From Nannochloris sp. 'desiccata' (Eukaryota > Chlorophyta > Trebouxiophyceae > Chlorellales > Chlorellaceae): DNA of 64,000 nucleotides. Within the stretch, counting starts at the first letter, position 1. Every line of letters begins with the position of its first letter. Shown in pieces: positions 1 through 9,485 of this stretch. The stretch is taken from contig JAGTXX020000008.1 of assembly GCA_019044685.2 (NCBI GenBank), positions 310,001-374,000 on the forward strand, in the 5' to 3' direction. The translations under genes and the position numbers were made by a program. Under the pieces are notes generated by a model, which did no database searches, was not told the origin of the DNA, and worked only from the letters and a program-made list of their open reading frames with translations.

Positions 1-2235
1 GATACCCGGTCGGCGGCGCTGGTGGATGGGTACCTGTCCGATTACCACAAAATGGAAGCAGGAGTGCGCCAAGGATGTCCCTTGGCTCCCTTACTATATC
101 TGCTTATCGCTCAAGCCGTGCTTTCATGGCTTAAATCAAAAGGTATAGGCATCACAGTGCTCTCTGAGCTCTTGACTGCTGGTCAGCACGCCGATGACTT
201 GAAAGCCTTGCTCGAGGGACCTGAAGAAGTCCCTACATTTATTGTTGCAATGAAGATCTTTGCCATGGCTACTGGTCAACATATGCTGCCAGCTAAAACA
301 AAGCTTCTCCCCATTGGGAAGGTTCCTGAAGTCCCCTTGCCTGAACAAATTGAGGGTCTCCCTGTAGTATCCTCAGCAAAAGCATTGGGTCTCACTTTCT
401 CAGCCTATACTGGAGAGGTCTCGGTGGACTGGTCTGAAATGATAAAGAAAGTTCATGAACGAGTTAGCCGTATAGTTAAATGCAAGCTCTCTCCTTTTGG
501 CAGAGCCTTTGCAATGAATGGATATGCCCTTAGTCGCATTCTATTTGCAGCCCAGTTTGTGGGACTGCCGGCGGGCACCCAGCTGAATTATTTGCAAAGC
601 ATGATTGCAGCAGCGGTTGATAGTGGCACGTGCCTGCGACTTCCTGGTGAAACTGGACCTTCTCAACGACACTTTACCCACGTCAGTAAAGAATTATTGG
701 TTGGTCATCCCAAACATGGTGGAATGGGCCTTATGGACCTACCAACACATATTACTTCCATGCATCAAAAATGGGCTTGCCGCCTCCTCACAGGCAATGC
801 TAATTGCCCCTGGATCAAGCTGGCTAGAGCCGTTTTATCTAATATTATTGATAGATCTGAAACCTCTAATCGTACTCCCTACACAGCCCCGAGGCTTCAT
901 TTTCTCTGTGCTATTTTGGAAGGATTAGATACCTATTTCTCTCCCAGAAATGGCCATATCCCCCTCTGCTTAAGACAGATGGCTGATGCGCTCGCAGCAT
1001 TACCTCCTCTTAAGATAGTAGCAAGCCTGGTCCCTGGCCCTTGGTGTTCTAATACTCCCATCTGGAGTAATCCTATATTATTGGATTCCACAAATCAGCC
1101 TTTGGAAAGAGGCACTTCTGCTTTGAATCCTCTTAATGGTCGCGGCATCGCCTCCCTTGGCGATTTGTTGAAAGCACGGATGGAGCTGGAGGCAATCAGC
1201 CCGGAACAATTCTTTAGAACCTGGAAGGACTTAACATACCCTGGGAGACCGAATGACTGCCCTCTGGATTCTCTCCCCCATAAAATTTTCTTCCAACATA
1301 GAACTATTCCAGCGGTGGCGGCTATTCTTGATGCTGCCATAGTGGAGATGGATCAGAAGCTTCCTGTTGGTTGGTTAGATGCAGCTCAATATCCTGGTAC
1401 AGCTCTGGTCTCGGATACTGAAGATCTTATCCTTTCAAGCATGGGCTGGACCTTTAAGAATCGTAAAATTTTGTTGAAGGGATTCTCGGTGAAGATGGGC
1501 ACTATACTGCAGGTTACTCAGCGAGAACCCCCTCAAAAGGCTAAGATGGAAGAATTTGCCAAATTAGTATCAGAAGATACACCATTGCAGGCTGTTCAGC
1601 GGATGTTTGCGCGCATTTGGCAATTGCCCTGTGATGGCAATGACCTCGCCCCGCTGTGGTACTTGGTTTTAAATGGATGTGCTACTGCTGAACGCATGAA
1701 TTCATTAGCTAATCTCCCTTGTGGATGCCAAACATGCAATGGACCTACGCGTTTGCATGCTTTCTTTGACTGTCCTATAGTGCAGCCTCTGCTGCAATCA
1801 ATTCTAAAACAGCTTCAAGGAGATGGAACCTCCCCGCTCTTATCTCTCCAGCGCAACCATATTTGGTTGGCTGCTAAACCAATCACCAGCTTGCATCAAG
1901 GGATTTGGGATATAGTAGTTGTATTCACTGTCAAATCAATGGAGGCTGCGAGAAGAAACTGGACTGATCGTGCTCTTAAAGCACAACAACGCAAGCGTCA
2001 GCCACGAAGGTCGTCGAGAGCTGCTGGTTCTAGACACAGGCCTCCTATGCCCCCAGGGCCAGAAATGATTACTTCAGTCGGCGCAGTTGCTCTGACTGAA
2101 TTTTGGGGGTGCTTGACAGATTTTATTGCTATCAAAACTCTTCCCTCCCAATGGCTCTCTGTGGTGCCACTGGATCACCCATTCTTCCACCCAGATCCTG
2201 AAAGACGGACCTGGGTTATCTCTCGTCAAGAATAA
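1..2235 (+). CDS. LINE ORF2, reverse transcriptase C-terminal part (partial)
   Basis: The frame is open from base 1 to the stop at 2233-2235. It enters inside the RT domain: GVRQGCPLAP is the conserved fingers/palm block, and HADD near base 190 is the catalytic YxDD-equivalent with both aspartates. A long thumb/connection region follows. Near residue 570 a Cys/His cluster (CGCQTC, then H and C) resembles the zinc-binding tail of LINE ORF2 proteins. The last 60 residues (FWGCLTDF, then DHPFFHPD) match the ends of the ORF2 proteins at 2542-2739 and 13448-17761. The frame is uninterrupted, which suggests a young insertion. Confidence 0.9.
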   Translation, partial: DTRSAALVDGYLSDYHKMEAGVRQGCPLAPLLYLLIAQAVLSWLKSKGIGITVLSELLTAGQHADDLKALLEGPEEVPTFIVAMKIFAMATGQHMLPAKTKLLPIGKVPEVPLPEQIEGLPVVSSAKALGLTFSAYTGEVSVDWSEMIKKVHERVSRIVKCKLSPFGRAFAMNGYALSRILFAAQFVGLPAGTQLNYLQSMIAAAVDSGTCLRLPGETGPSQRHFTHVSKELLVGHPKHGGMGLMDLPTHITSMHQKWACRLLTGNANCPWIKLARAVLSNIIDRSETSNRTPYTAPRLHFLCAILEGLDTYFSPRNGHIPLCLRQMADALAALPPLKIVASLVPGPWCSNTPIWSNPILLDSTNQPLERGTSALNPLNGRGIASLGDLLKARMELEAISPEQFFRTWKDLTYPGRPNDCPLDSLPHKIFFQHRTIPAVAAILDAAIVEMDQKLPVGWLDAAQYPGTALVSDTEDLILSSMGWTFKNRKILLKGFSVKMGTILQVTQREPPQKAKMEEFAKLVSEDTPLQAVQRMFARIWQLPCDGNDLAPLWYLVLNGCATAERMNSLANLPCGCQTCNGPTRLHAFFDCPIVQPLLQSILKQLQGDGTSPLLSLQRNHIWLAAKPITSLHQGIWDIVVVFTVKSMEAARRNWTDRALKAQQRKRQPRRSSRAAGSRHRPPMPPGPEMITSVGAVALTEFWGCLTDFIAIKTLPSQWLSVVPLDHPFFHPDPERRTWVISRQE

Positions 2236-2541
2236 TTTGTATTTTTGAACTTTACATTTGTTATTGATGGGTTATCAAAGTATCTCTGGTTATCCATCAC
2301 TTTTCTTGAGTTAAAATGTAGGGTTTTGCCTTTTGCTCATTACCGCCAGGTATGGTGGTTGGTGGCGTTTTGCATATTCACCGCCCCATGCTTTTGTTAT
2401 TGGGTTTGCTAACCTCAATTCTAGACTCTTGTCTTTTTTCTACTTTTTATACATTCCCATGTTATAGGGAAGCCTGCGAGTCACTTGACTCTCTCACCAG
2501 GGCGGTGGGACTGGGCCACATGTAAGATCCTCAATCAATCA
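1..2541 (+). mobile_element. LINE, family C copy 1 (3' part, runs off window start)
   Basis: This is the 3' portion of a non-LTR retrotransposon that continues left of the window. It holds the end of the reverse-transcriptase ORF (1-2235), a 3' UTR, and a TCAATCAATCA tail at 2531-2541. TGTAA lies ten bases before the tail. A second copy at 18174-20643 is almost identical. The right end falls inside the last coding stretch of a different LINE (2542-2739), so this copy inserted into an older element. Confidence 0.9.
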
Positions 2542-3213
2542 AAAAAGCCTAGAACAGCTCTAGCAGCCTCGGTGGGTGTTCGAGCTTGTGCTCAGTTTTG
2601 GGCAAACATTGCTAGTTTTTGTGGCCATAATTTAGCTCCTAGAGCATGGCGTGGCCAAGTGTCCCCGACACACCCCTTTATATCTTTTAATACAGACTCA
2701 GAAAAGTGGAATTTAAACCGCAGCTCTGGGTCTGGATAACTTTGTAGCTATTTATAATGGCAAATTTTAATTCTTCATCTTCGCCACCGCCGCCACCGCT
2801 CCTTCTCCTCCCCCTCCTTTACCCTTGGGGGCGGTCTCGGCATGGTCACTCTGGGCTGAGGTGTGGTTTAGGTGTGTGATGCTATAGCTATTGCTGAAAG
2901 CTAGGTGGCAGTATTGCGTCTCACCAGCCTGAGGCAGTGCAGCTGGGGCAGAGCACTCTATTCCCTGCCGCCCCTCTCCCAAAATTTATTTTTTCTAAAA
3001 TATTCAAATACACTTTTTTCTGTTACTGGACTTTCAGTCCTGGCCTGTGCTTCTGCATTCTGAAATTTCTTTTAGAAAGCCTTGGTTTCGTGTATGTATG
3101 TCATTTATCTTGCATTTGTGTTCTGCAGCACCAAGCTGGGGACTTATAAGAGTTTTATAGACGCCGCCAGCTGGCGGTGCATGGCTATGTAACCCACAGT
3201 AAAGTAAAGTAAA
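2542..3213 (+). mobile_element. LINE, family D 3' fragment
   Basis: Directly after the tail of copy 1 the sequence codes (frame ending at the TAA 2737-2739) for about 65 residues resembling other LINE ORF2 C-termini: AQFWANIASF, then THPFISF. A 3' UTR follows and ends with ATGTAACCCACAG plus three GTAAA-type repeats at about 3198-3213. It is the 3' end of a separate LINE family whose upstream part lies on the far side of the copy 1 insertion, outside the window. Confidence 0.7.
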
Positions 3214-3294
3214 GTTGAAAAAAAAGCCTTTTCAAAATTCTAAAGTACAAGTAAGCAAGAACGCACCCATCTAGTGGGGCCCTCCTTTCCTGAG

Positions 3295-4757
3295 ATGGCC
3301 CCTCCCAGGAGCAGCAGCCTTGCTTGGCAGGCATTGTCAGATGTTTCGTCGAAAATTTTGACAACGGTTATTTTCAGCCATCGAGTCCTCCAGGGACTTG
3401 ACGAGGCTGAGAATTGTAGTAGAATAGAGAAATTGGTGGGAGAAACGCTTCAGGCGGCCGCCACCAATATTTTAGAAAATGCGGTTACAGATCAAGATCT
3501 GCGCGTGAAAAGCACTTTTGTTGCTAAAAGCAAAGATAGCCAGCCGATTGCGGTTAGATTGACTGTTAACCTTCTCACAGAGGCGGCGGTTAAACTCTTA
3601 GATGCTATTCCCAAGGTTGGAAATCAAATAGCAACCCCCGACGGTGACATGCTTCACCTGAAATGGCCGGATCGCCCGATTACTGAGGCTTTCCTCATTA
3701 CCAACGTGCCTTCTGGCATTAAGGTAGATAGTATTCAAGAGCATATGAAAGAAAAATGGGACCTGGAGACTCTGTCCCTGGGATACGCTCCCACTCGCGG
3801 ATCCCCCGGCCTCTTCCACGCTCATACGCTCCTTGGTGTATTTAAAGGCACCAAGTTTCCTGCCCAAATCGTAATATCTGGTATGCCTGGTGCCCCTGGT
3901 ACTCGTAAGATGTCTTTCCGTCGTATTACGCTGCCTCCACCACCACCACCATCACCGCCACCTCGACCTGAGGCTGGTAATACCACTCATCTTAATACTG
4001 CAACACTTGCTCCAACTCTGGCTGCTGTCGTTGCACAAGGAAAATTTAGGAAACTGTCTACAGCGGAGAAGGCAGTACTGAATTACCTTGTAAATTCTGA
4101 TACTGCGTCTAGGTATCATGCGGCTGATACCGAAGCAGCAGCTGCAACAGCAACAGCTACAGCTACAGTAGCAGCAGCACAGGGTGGCACCGCCGCTGTT
4201 TTGACCGAGGAGGCAGGAAAGGCTGGAAACCAAGCCAATACTGGTCAAGCTCGAATTGATGCGAATGAAGATGAAATTCAAAGCATGGGGGAAGGCAGAC
4301 AACCGCCGGGGGCGACTGAGGAACAAATGGCGGCTGAAAGAAATCAAGGAGAGTCTGGCGATGGCGGTCAAGAAAATAACCCAAACGGTCAAGTAAATGA
4401 TCAAAGGGATGAAAGTGAACGCGAATCTGGAGTTACAACAGAGCCAGAAGACTCTGAAACTGCTGATGAGATCGTGACAGGCGATAAAGAAGGTCAGAGG
4501 GAAGCTCTATCCCCTACTGCGCGAGGCGCTGCCGATGTTGCTGGTGTATCGGCTGCCGTTGCCGGTAATGTTGCATATGGTGAACAAGAGGAGGTAGATA
4601 TAGTGGAAGACTTCCAAGTAGTGCAAAAACAAAAGCAGCGCCATACTGAAGCTAGTGATCGCCGTTTACAGCTACTCACCCGGGTCCAAAGCAAAGAAAA
4701 AGTCTCTGCAGTGGCCAAGCAAGCGGTTCAATTAATGCAATATAACCCTAACCTAGC
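3295..4757 (+). CDS. LINE ORF1 (gag-like protein), family E, 3' truncated
   Basis: The ATG at 3295 opens a frame with no stop until 4911. Residues about 60-200 resemble the ORF1 protein at 12071-13405 (block around LKWPDRPITEAFLI against IKLSWENRIGKYYRLL), so this is a gag-type ORF1. A proline run follows at about 3931-3965, then Ala/Thr-rich and acidic low-complexity sequence. No ORF2 follows, so the element is cut at its 3' end, which is unusual for LINEs. I end it at 4757, because beyond that the DNA is the antisense of a spliced gene; the true break may be a few tens of bases away. Confidence 0.6.
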
Positions 4758-5383
4758 TCAATTAATTTTCATCGAGACACTGTCTGTCAGGCCGTCCTCG
4801 CTATTTTGGCCAGTTTCTAGGCTGGAGGTGCCATCAGTGGACAGTCGAGACAGGGGTTGCCGCCGGTCCAGCACCACCTGCAGGCCCATAAATTCAATTC
4901 TTAAGTTGTAACCTAATCTAATGTCTTTAAATACAACATTTTCTGATTAAAAGCTTATCGTCACTAACCTGAACAGGAGATATATATGAATCGCTATTTT
5001 GGCCAGTTTCTAGGCTGGAGGTGCCATCAGTGGACAGTCGAGACAGGGGTTGCCGCCGGTCCAGCACCACCTGCAGGCCCATAAATTCAATTCTTAAGTT
5101 ATAACCTAATCTGATGTCTTTAAATAAACCATTTTCTGGTTAAAAGCTTATTGTCACTAACCTGAATAGCAGCAATATATGAATCGAGGTCTGAGAGCAA
5201 CTTGCTCAGAAATTGAACATTAGCTCCAACGAGCACAAGGTCCTTCCTTGAAAGATGTTCTAGGCCAGATTCAATAATCTTCTTGAAGGCTAGAATGTTA
5301 TCCTTTATTTCCGCATGCTCTTGATGGCACTTTGAAGCTAATTGCTTTATTGAAATATCTTTAACAGTTTCAGCTGAAGACAT
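4758..5383 (-). CDS. Unrecognised 147-aa protein with tandemly duplicated exon
   Basis: I do not recognise the family. Exon 1 is 5162-5383 (ATG at 5383, 74 codons), exon 2 is 4969-5070 (34 codons), exon 3 is 4758-4877 (39 codons and TGA). Both introns are 91 nt, begin GTTAGTGAC, end CTGCAG and sit in phase 0, and the frame stays open throughout. Exon 1 is helical, with heptad-like Leu/Ile spacing, so it may form a coiled coil. Exons 2 and 3 start with the same 25 codons (VVLDRRQPLSRLSTDG onward) because a 193-bp intron-plus-exon unit is duplicated (4801-4993 and 4994-5186). Exon 3 then diverges to an acidic tail ending SMKIN. It could be a small adaptor subunit; that is a guess. Confidence 0.6.
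4801..5186. repeat. 193-bp tandem duplication (two copies)
   Basis: 4801-4993 and 4994-5186 are head-to-tail copies of equal length. The 77 exon bases next to the 3' splice site are identical between copies. About ten differences fall in the intron and in the last bases of the exon. Each unit carries one complete intron plus exon of the minus-strand gene, so the duplication keeps the reading frame. Confidence 0.9.
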
Positions 5384-5875
5384 ATTTATTTCAAAGAGAT
5401 CATTACCATTCTGTTACCGATATATCTGAACTCTATAAGTTTACAAGAAATTAATTAAAGACACCATTGGAATTATAAGGTTTAAGAGAGAATTGGTGAT
5501 AGCTGTACGTCAGACGGTCTGGAAGGCTTTTCTATGCTAACGCATTGCTAAAGCTACTAATTATCAAGTTCTAATGCCGCTAGTATCAAGAAATAAAATT
5601 CTGTATGACGCCGGAAGTGCTTGAAAGCAGAAGGTGAAGGTGACTTATTGCAATCTTCTATGGCGATGCAAACCTTTAATTCACTTCCTTATTAGAGAGG
5701 CTTTTTGCGACAATTTCTGGAGTTCATCTAGATAGCTAATTAAACCTCCAATTAAAATAGTTTAAATGTGGTGCAATTATCTTATCGCCGTGACTATTGC
5801 CCTTCTTTGATTTTGCGGCGGTGGCGGTGAATTTGGCAGCAGTGGTTTGGGCGTTTCTGGCCAGCCTTTCTCTTG
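5384..5875. other. Intergenic, no gene seen
   Basis: AT-rich DNA between the start of the minus-strand gene ending at 5383 and the ATPase pseudogene. It should contain that gene's promoter. I see no convincing coding or RNA feature. Confidence 0.5.
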
Positions 5876-7085
5876 CCACAAGGAATGCATCAGATTCAGT
5901 CATTGCAAGCAAGATATTGGAGAATGCGAACAACCTTTTGGAAGGGCCGGAAAATATTGTCACGAAGATCAACTGTTAGCTTGCCATCTCGCACCACAGG
6001 CTCGGATTTTATTCGCAATGCCAAGGGAGGTTCCATTCCGGATCCACCAGACAGCAACGACCTTTTGCTCAAAGTATTTCGCAATTTATTAAATGAGACT
6101 GCATGCCTGTGCTCCTTTGCAGGAGCAATTTCCCTCAACACAGTTTTGTAGTCTACAACTCTTATGTCCACGCTGCCGGGGACCGGCTGCCATTGGTTGG
6201 GAGATCTTCAGGCCAGAGACCTTTCTTCACCCCATCTTCAGGAACCATGGCTGCCCTCTCTAAACCCTTCTTCCGGCTCCTCTTAACTTTTTCATGCTTT
6301 GCACATCGTTCCAGCAACCCAATGTTTCCACCACATACTTCATACACCTGGGGCCACATGTCGATTTGCTCCCATCTTTTCAAAATATCAGACAGTGGCA
6401 ACGGCGCATCTCCACAACGTACGAGGCTCTTGACAAACTCCTTGGCTTCATCGCTGTTGGCCAAATCTCCAGCCACTTCCAAGTATACTGCTCGTCTTTG
6501 ACACCCTATGCAAGGCAAATGGATTTTTAAAAGATAAGAAAGCATGGAGGCGGGAATATGTCTATTCATTGCTGTGAACAAAAAAAGAAAGTCAGGTAGC
6601 TTCTAACAATGCATCCCTTAGCCTACTATAAGATTTGTTTACTGCGTACCATTCTCAAGCCAATCAACCAGTAACTATTCAGAAGATGCCAGCACAATGT
6701 GCCCCATACCTTCCTATTTTGTCGCCCACACAAAAAAATCAAAAATGTCTTAAAGCTGCGTGTGGCAAGGATCATCGCGTGTATAAAGGTCGAAATAGGT
6801 AAGCATGAGATTGAAGTGGACAACTGAAAGATCAGGAGGCTCCTTCGAAACTTACTGTTTTGCCGCAACTCTGGGGCCCTACCAGAACAAACACATCTTT
6901 AAATAATTCGTCCTTTAAAGCCGAGCGTGATCTAGCTGCAACAGAGGCCCTTGCACGAAGACGAGGTCTCAAATTACCAGTCAAACAGATCCTCTTATAC
7001 CTATGGTCGCTATCTCTCAGAGTGGAAGCGGGTAAAGGAGGGAGCCCCTTTGCCGCCGAAGCCGACGGGGTCAGGAAAGCTTGTT
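5876..7085 (-). pseudogene. P-loop ATPase pseudogene (relative of the genes at 42227 and 44684)
   Basis: Reading the minus strand from about 7085, remnants of all three exons appear in order. Exon 1 ends at 6870 in a Walker A (GPQSCGKT) with the same GTAAGTTT donor. Exon 2 keeps only its end (about 6650-6785: DDPCHTQL-like stretch, LASSE, then stop). Exon 3 (about 6490 down to 5880) includes IDMWPQVYEVCGGNIGLLER and DYKTVLREIAPAKEHRHAVSF. Most of exon 2 with Walker B is deleted. There are frameshifts near 6470 and 6160 and stop codons near 6155. It is clearly dead but retains long identical DNA stretches with the live copies. Confidence 0.85.
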
Positions 7086-8126
7086 AAGTTGCTTTCTTGT
7101 AAAACCCGGTGCTGTAAAGGTGCGAGTTGCTTAAGCTTTTTTTGTCCAGTTCTCTTTAGTGGGAAAAAGTTAGAGTTACATATTTTATTTTTATTTATCT
7201 GCTGAATATTAATTTTTTATACGACTTTATCTGAATGATTTTTGATGTCACCGCTGCGGATAGAGGTGGCAGCGTCTCACGTCGGCTGCCGGCCCGAGTT
7301 AGCGTGGACAATATTAGCAGACGTTAAAATGTAACTTCCTTCCTTCCTTCCTTCCTTCCTTCCTTCCTTCCTTCCTTCCTTCCTTCCTTCCTTCCTCTGC
7401 CCGCGATCATCTTGACGTGGAACGTTCCTCGTAGAACAGTGCTATGCCTCAATTGAGTAAATCCTCCTCCTGCAAGCACCTACAGATAAACTTGCAGATA
7501 AATATTTCGCTAAAACAGTCGTGGCCGGCAGCAGGTGCAAACTTTTCTGTAACCTGCAAAGCTATCTTAACTATCTCAAGCTTTTCGTTACGGAAATTCC
7601 GTTACTATAATTGTACCAATCGGTGGCAAAAACTTTCCCCACTCATTTTTTGTCAGTTACCTAACTCAAATGGCAGTTGAGCCAACTACCTGTGATCAGA
7701 TGTTGAGTTTCTGTGTAATGAACCATCTTCAGTGATATTATCAGTGTTTTTATTAGTCGGCGATTCGCCGGGATTGGCCGAAAACGCTCGCCGAAAGAAT
7801 TTCGAAGCCTAGAAATAAATAATATTGCCACTGCATTTATCCTGCCGCAGCCCAAATTTTCAGTGGGTTTCTGATTTCTGATTGTTTTGTCTTTTCTATG
7901 CAAACACTAGTTTCACAGGCGCCCCTCCAGACTTTGAAAATTGAGAAATAGAGGCATTCAAAAGCCCAGTGGAAAAAAAAGTTGAAAAGAAAACTGCTAT
8001 TTTTATTTTTTACAGTTAAGGTACGGAGCGGAAAATAGTTCTCACGTACTAGCGTAGACTAAGAATTAAATAAAATGAGTTTGTAGTCCTTAATAGTTCA
8101 AAATAAATAGTTTTCAAAGAAATCAG
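7086..8126. other. Intergenic, no gene seen
   Basis: Apart from the TTCC repeat I see no supported gene. Short open frames lack family features. Confidence 0.5.
7336..7396. repeat. (TTCC)n microsatellite
   Basis: About 15 uninterrupted TTCC units. Confidence 0.97.
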
Positions 8127-9098
8127 TCAGCAGTGGTGTGTATGCTTGAAAATTTCAAGGGCCGTCTCCTCTTCAATCAATGCAAATTCTATGCATTTAT
8201 AGCCATCACATCCCCAGTGATTTCTTTCTTTATGAAAAATATGAAACTTTGCTTGGTTTGCATGCTTGAAAAAGTCTTCAATTACTGGAAAATCAAGGCT
8301 ATGAAGCTCTATCTGAATTTGACCAACGCGGTATCGACCTAGAATGACGTCATCAAAAATTAGTTTAAAAGCAGCCCATTCACATCCTTCACAATCAACC
8401 TTGAGGATATCAATTTTTCTACCATCATGTGCAAGTCGAGTGCGCATTTCCACCAGCGTAAGCAAAGGATTGTGTGTATTTGTATAAGGATTAAAAAATG
8501 TAGTGCCTGAAGAAGGATCACCTCGAAGACCCCACGCATGATAATGCACTCCTGAAGCGGTGGCATTTCCTTCCCAGGTGGGGGTATCTCCTGTAGGATC
8601 GAAAGTGTGAATTTCACACCCAACTGTATTGAGGCTTTGTTCAAACGTCAAGTCGCCGTTCGAGCCTACCGAGTAAACAAGGCAAGAGCGGAAGGAAAAA
8701 TAACTATTTAGACTACCACATACAAATTTCCCCCCATCTCCAAACTCGTTTCCTACACGCTGCTCTATATGGCAATTCCAGCTTGGTTCAAAAGGATCGT
8801 ATTTAGCTTTCATATCAACAAAAAGTTCAAGATGAGTAAGAACTTCTGCACGGCGATTTAGAGCCTCGTCTCTCATATCAATTTTCTGTTGCCACAGAGC
8901 ATTGCAGCCTTTACTAACTATTTCTGATGCATTAGATCTTAGACGTTGCACGAATACCAGTAAAAAGAGGAGGAGAGATACGAATATGGGGATGGTTAGC
9001 AGCTCCTGTTGCTTATGCCGTAAGCGGGGGCAGTCAACTTCGGTGCTAATCTCCCAGCAACTTCCTTCTGGTGAGGCTCTTGAGTTTGGGACAGTCAT
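8127..9098 (-). CDS. FkbM/METTL24-like methyltransferase, membrane anchored
   Basis: A single-exon 323-residue protein (ATG 9098, stop 8127). Residues about 34-51 (IPIFVSLLLFLLVFV) form one N-terminal transmembrane anchor, so a type II endomembrane protein is likely. The rest matches the Methyltransf_21/FkbM-like families: CLVYSVGSNGDLTFEQSL is the SAM-binding glycine motif (VGSNGD), IHTFDPT follows, and IDILKVDCEGCEWAAF is the hallmark LKxDxEGxE block. A Cys pair lies near the C-terminus (HWGCDGYKC). Substrate unknown; relatives are often O-methyltransferases on sugars or lipids. Confidence 0.8.
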   Translation of the reverse strand: MTVPNSRASPEGSCWEISTEVDCPRLRHKQQELLTIPIFVSLLLFLLVFVQRLRSNASEIVSKGCNALWQQKIDMRDEALNRRAEVLTHLELFVDMKAKYDPFEPSWNCHIEQRVGNEFGDGGKFVCGSLNSYFSFRSCLVYSVGSNGDLTFEQSLNTVGCEIHTFDPTGDTPTWEGNATASGVHYHAWGLRGDPSSGTTFFNPYTNTHNPLLTLVEMRTRLAHDGRKIDILKVDCEGCEWAAFKLIFDDVILGRYRVGQIQIELHSLDFPVIEDFFKHANQAKFHIFHKERNHWGCDGYKCIEFALIEEETALEIFKHTHHC

Positions 9099-9485
9099 TT
9101 TTTATTGTTACAAAATTTGAAACAATTTGTTTAAAGGGTGAAGCTTGTCGTTGTAATTGGGACAATTTTCGTTTCGAGGATTCAGGCAATAATGATTAAC
9201 TTAAACTTAGTAGTATTTATTTAAGAGAGCAAAAGCAAAAGCTAGCAATAATTCGTCCGTTTGTGAAAATTTTGGCTGTATTATCAATCAAATCAAAGGA
9301 TTTTATATGGATTAATCAAAGAATTTTTATGCTGGCGGGGTCTAACCAACACTCTATGTATCGAAAGCAGCCGCCATGCGAGCTTTCGTTGTATATACAA
9401 CATAATGGACTCTAATTTTCTTCACAAAAACTAATTAAGCAGGAGACATGCCGCCTTCCGAAAGCTTTTGAGATGGTATCTGCAA
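9099..9485. other. Intergenic, no gene seen
   Basis: Upstream region of the methyltransferase gene up to the LINE target site. Nothing else supported. Confidence 0.5.
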
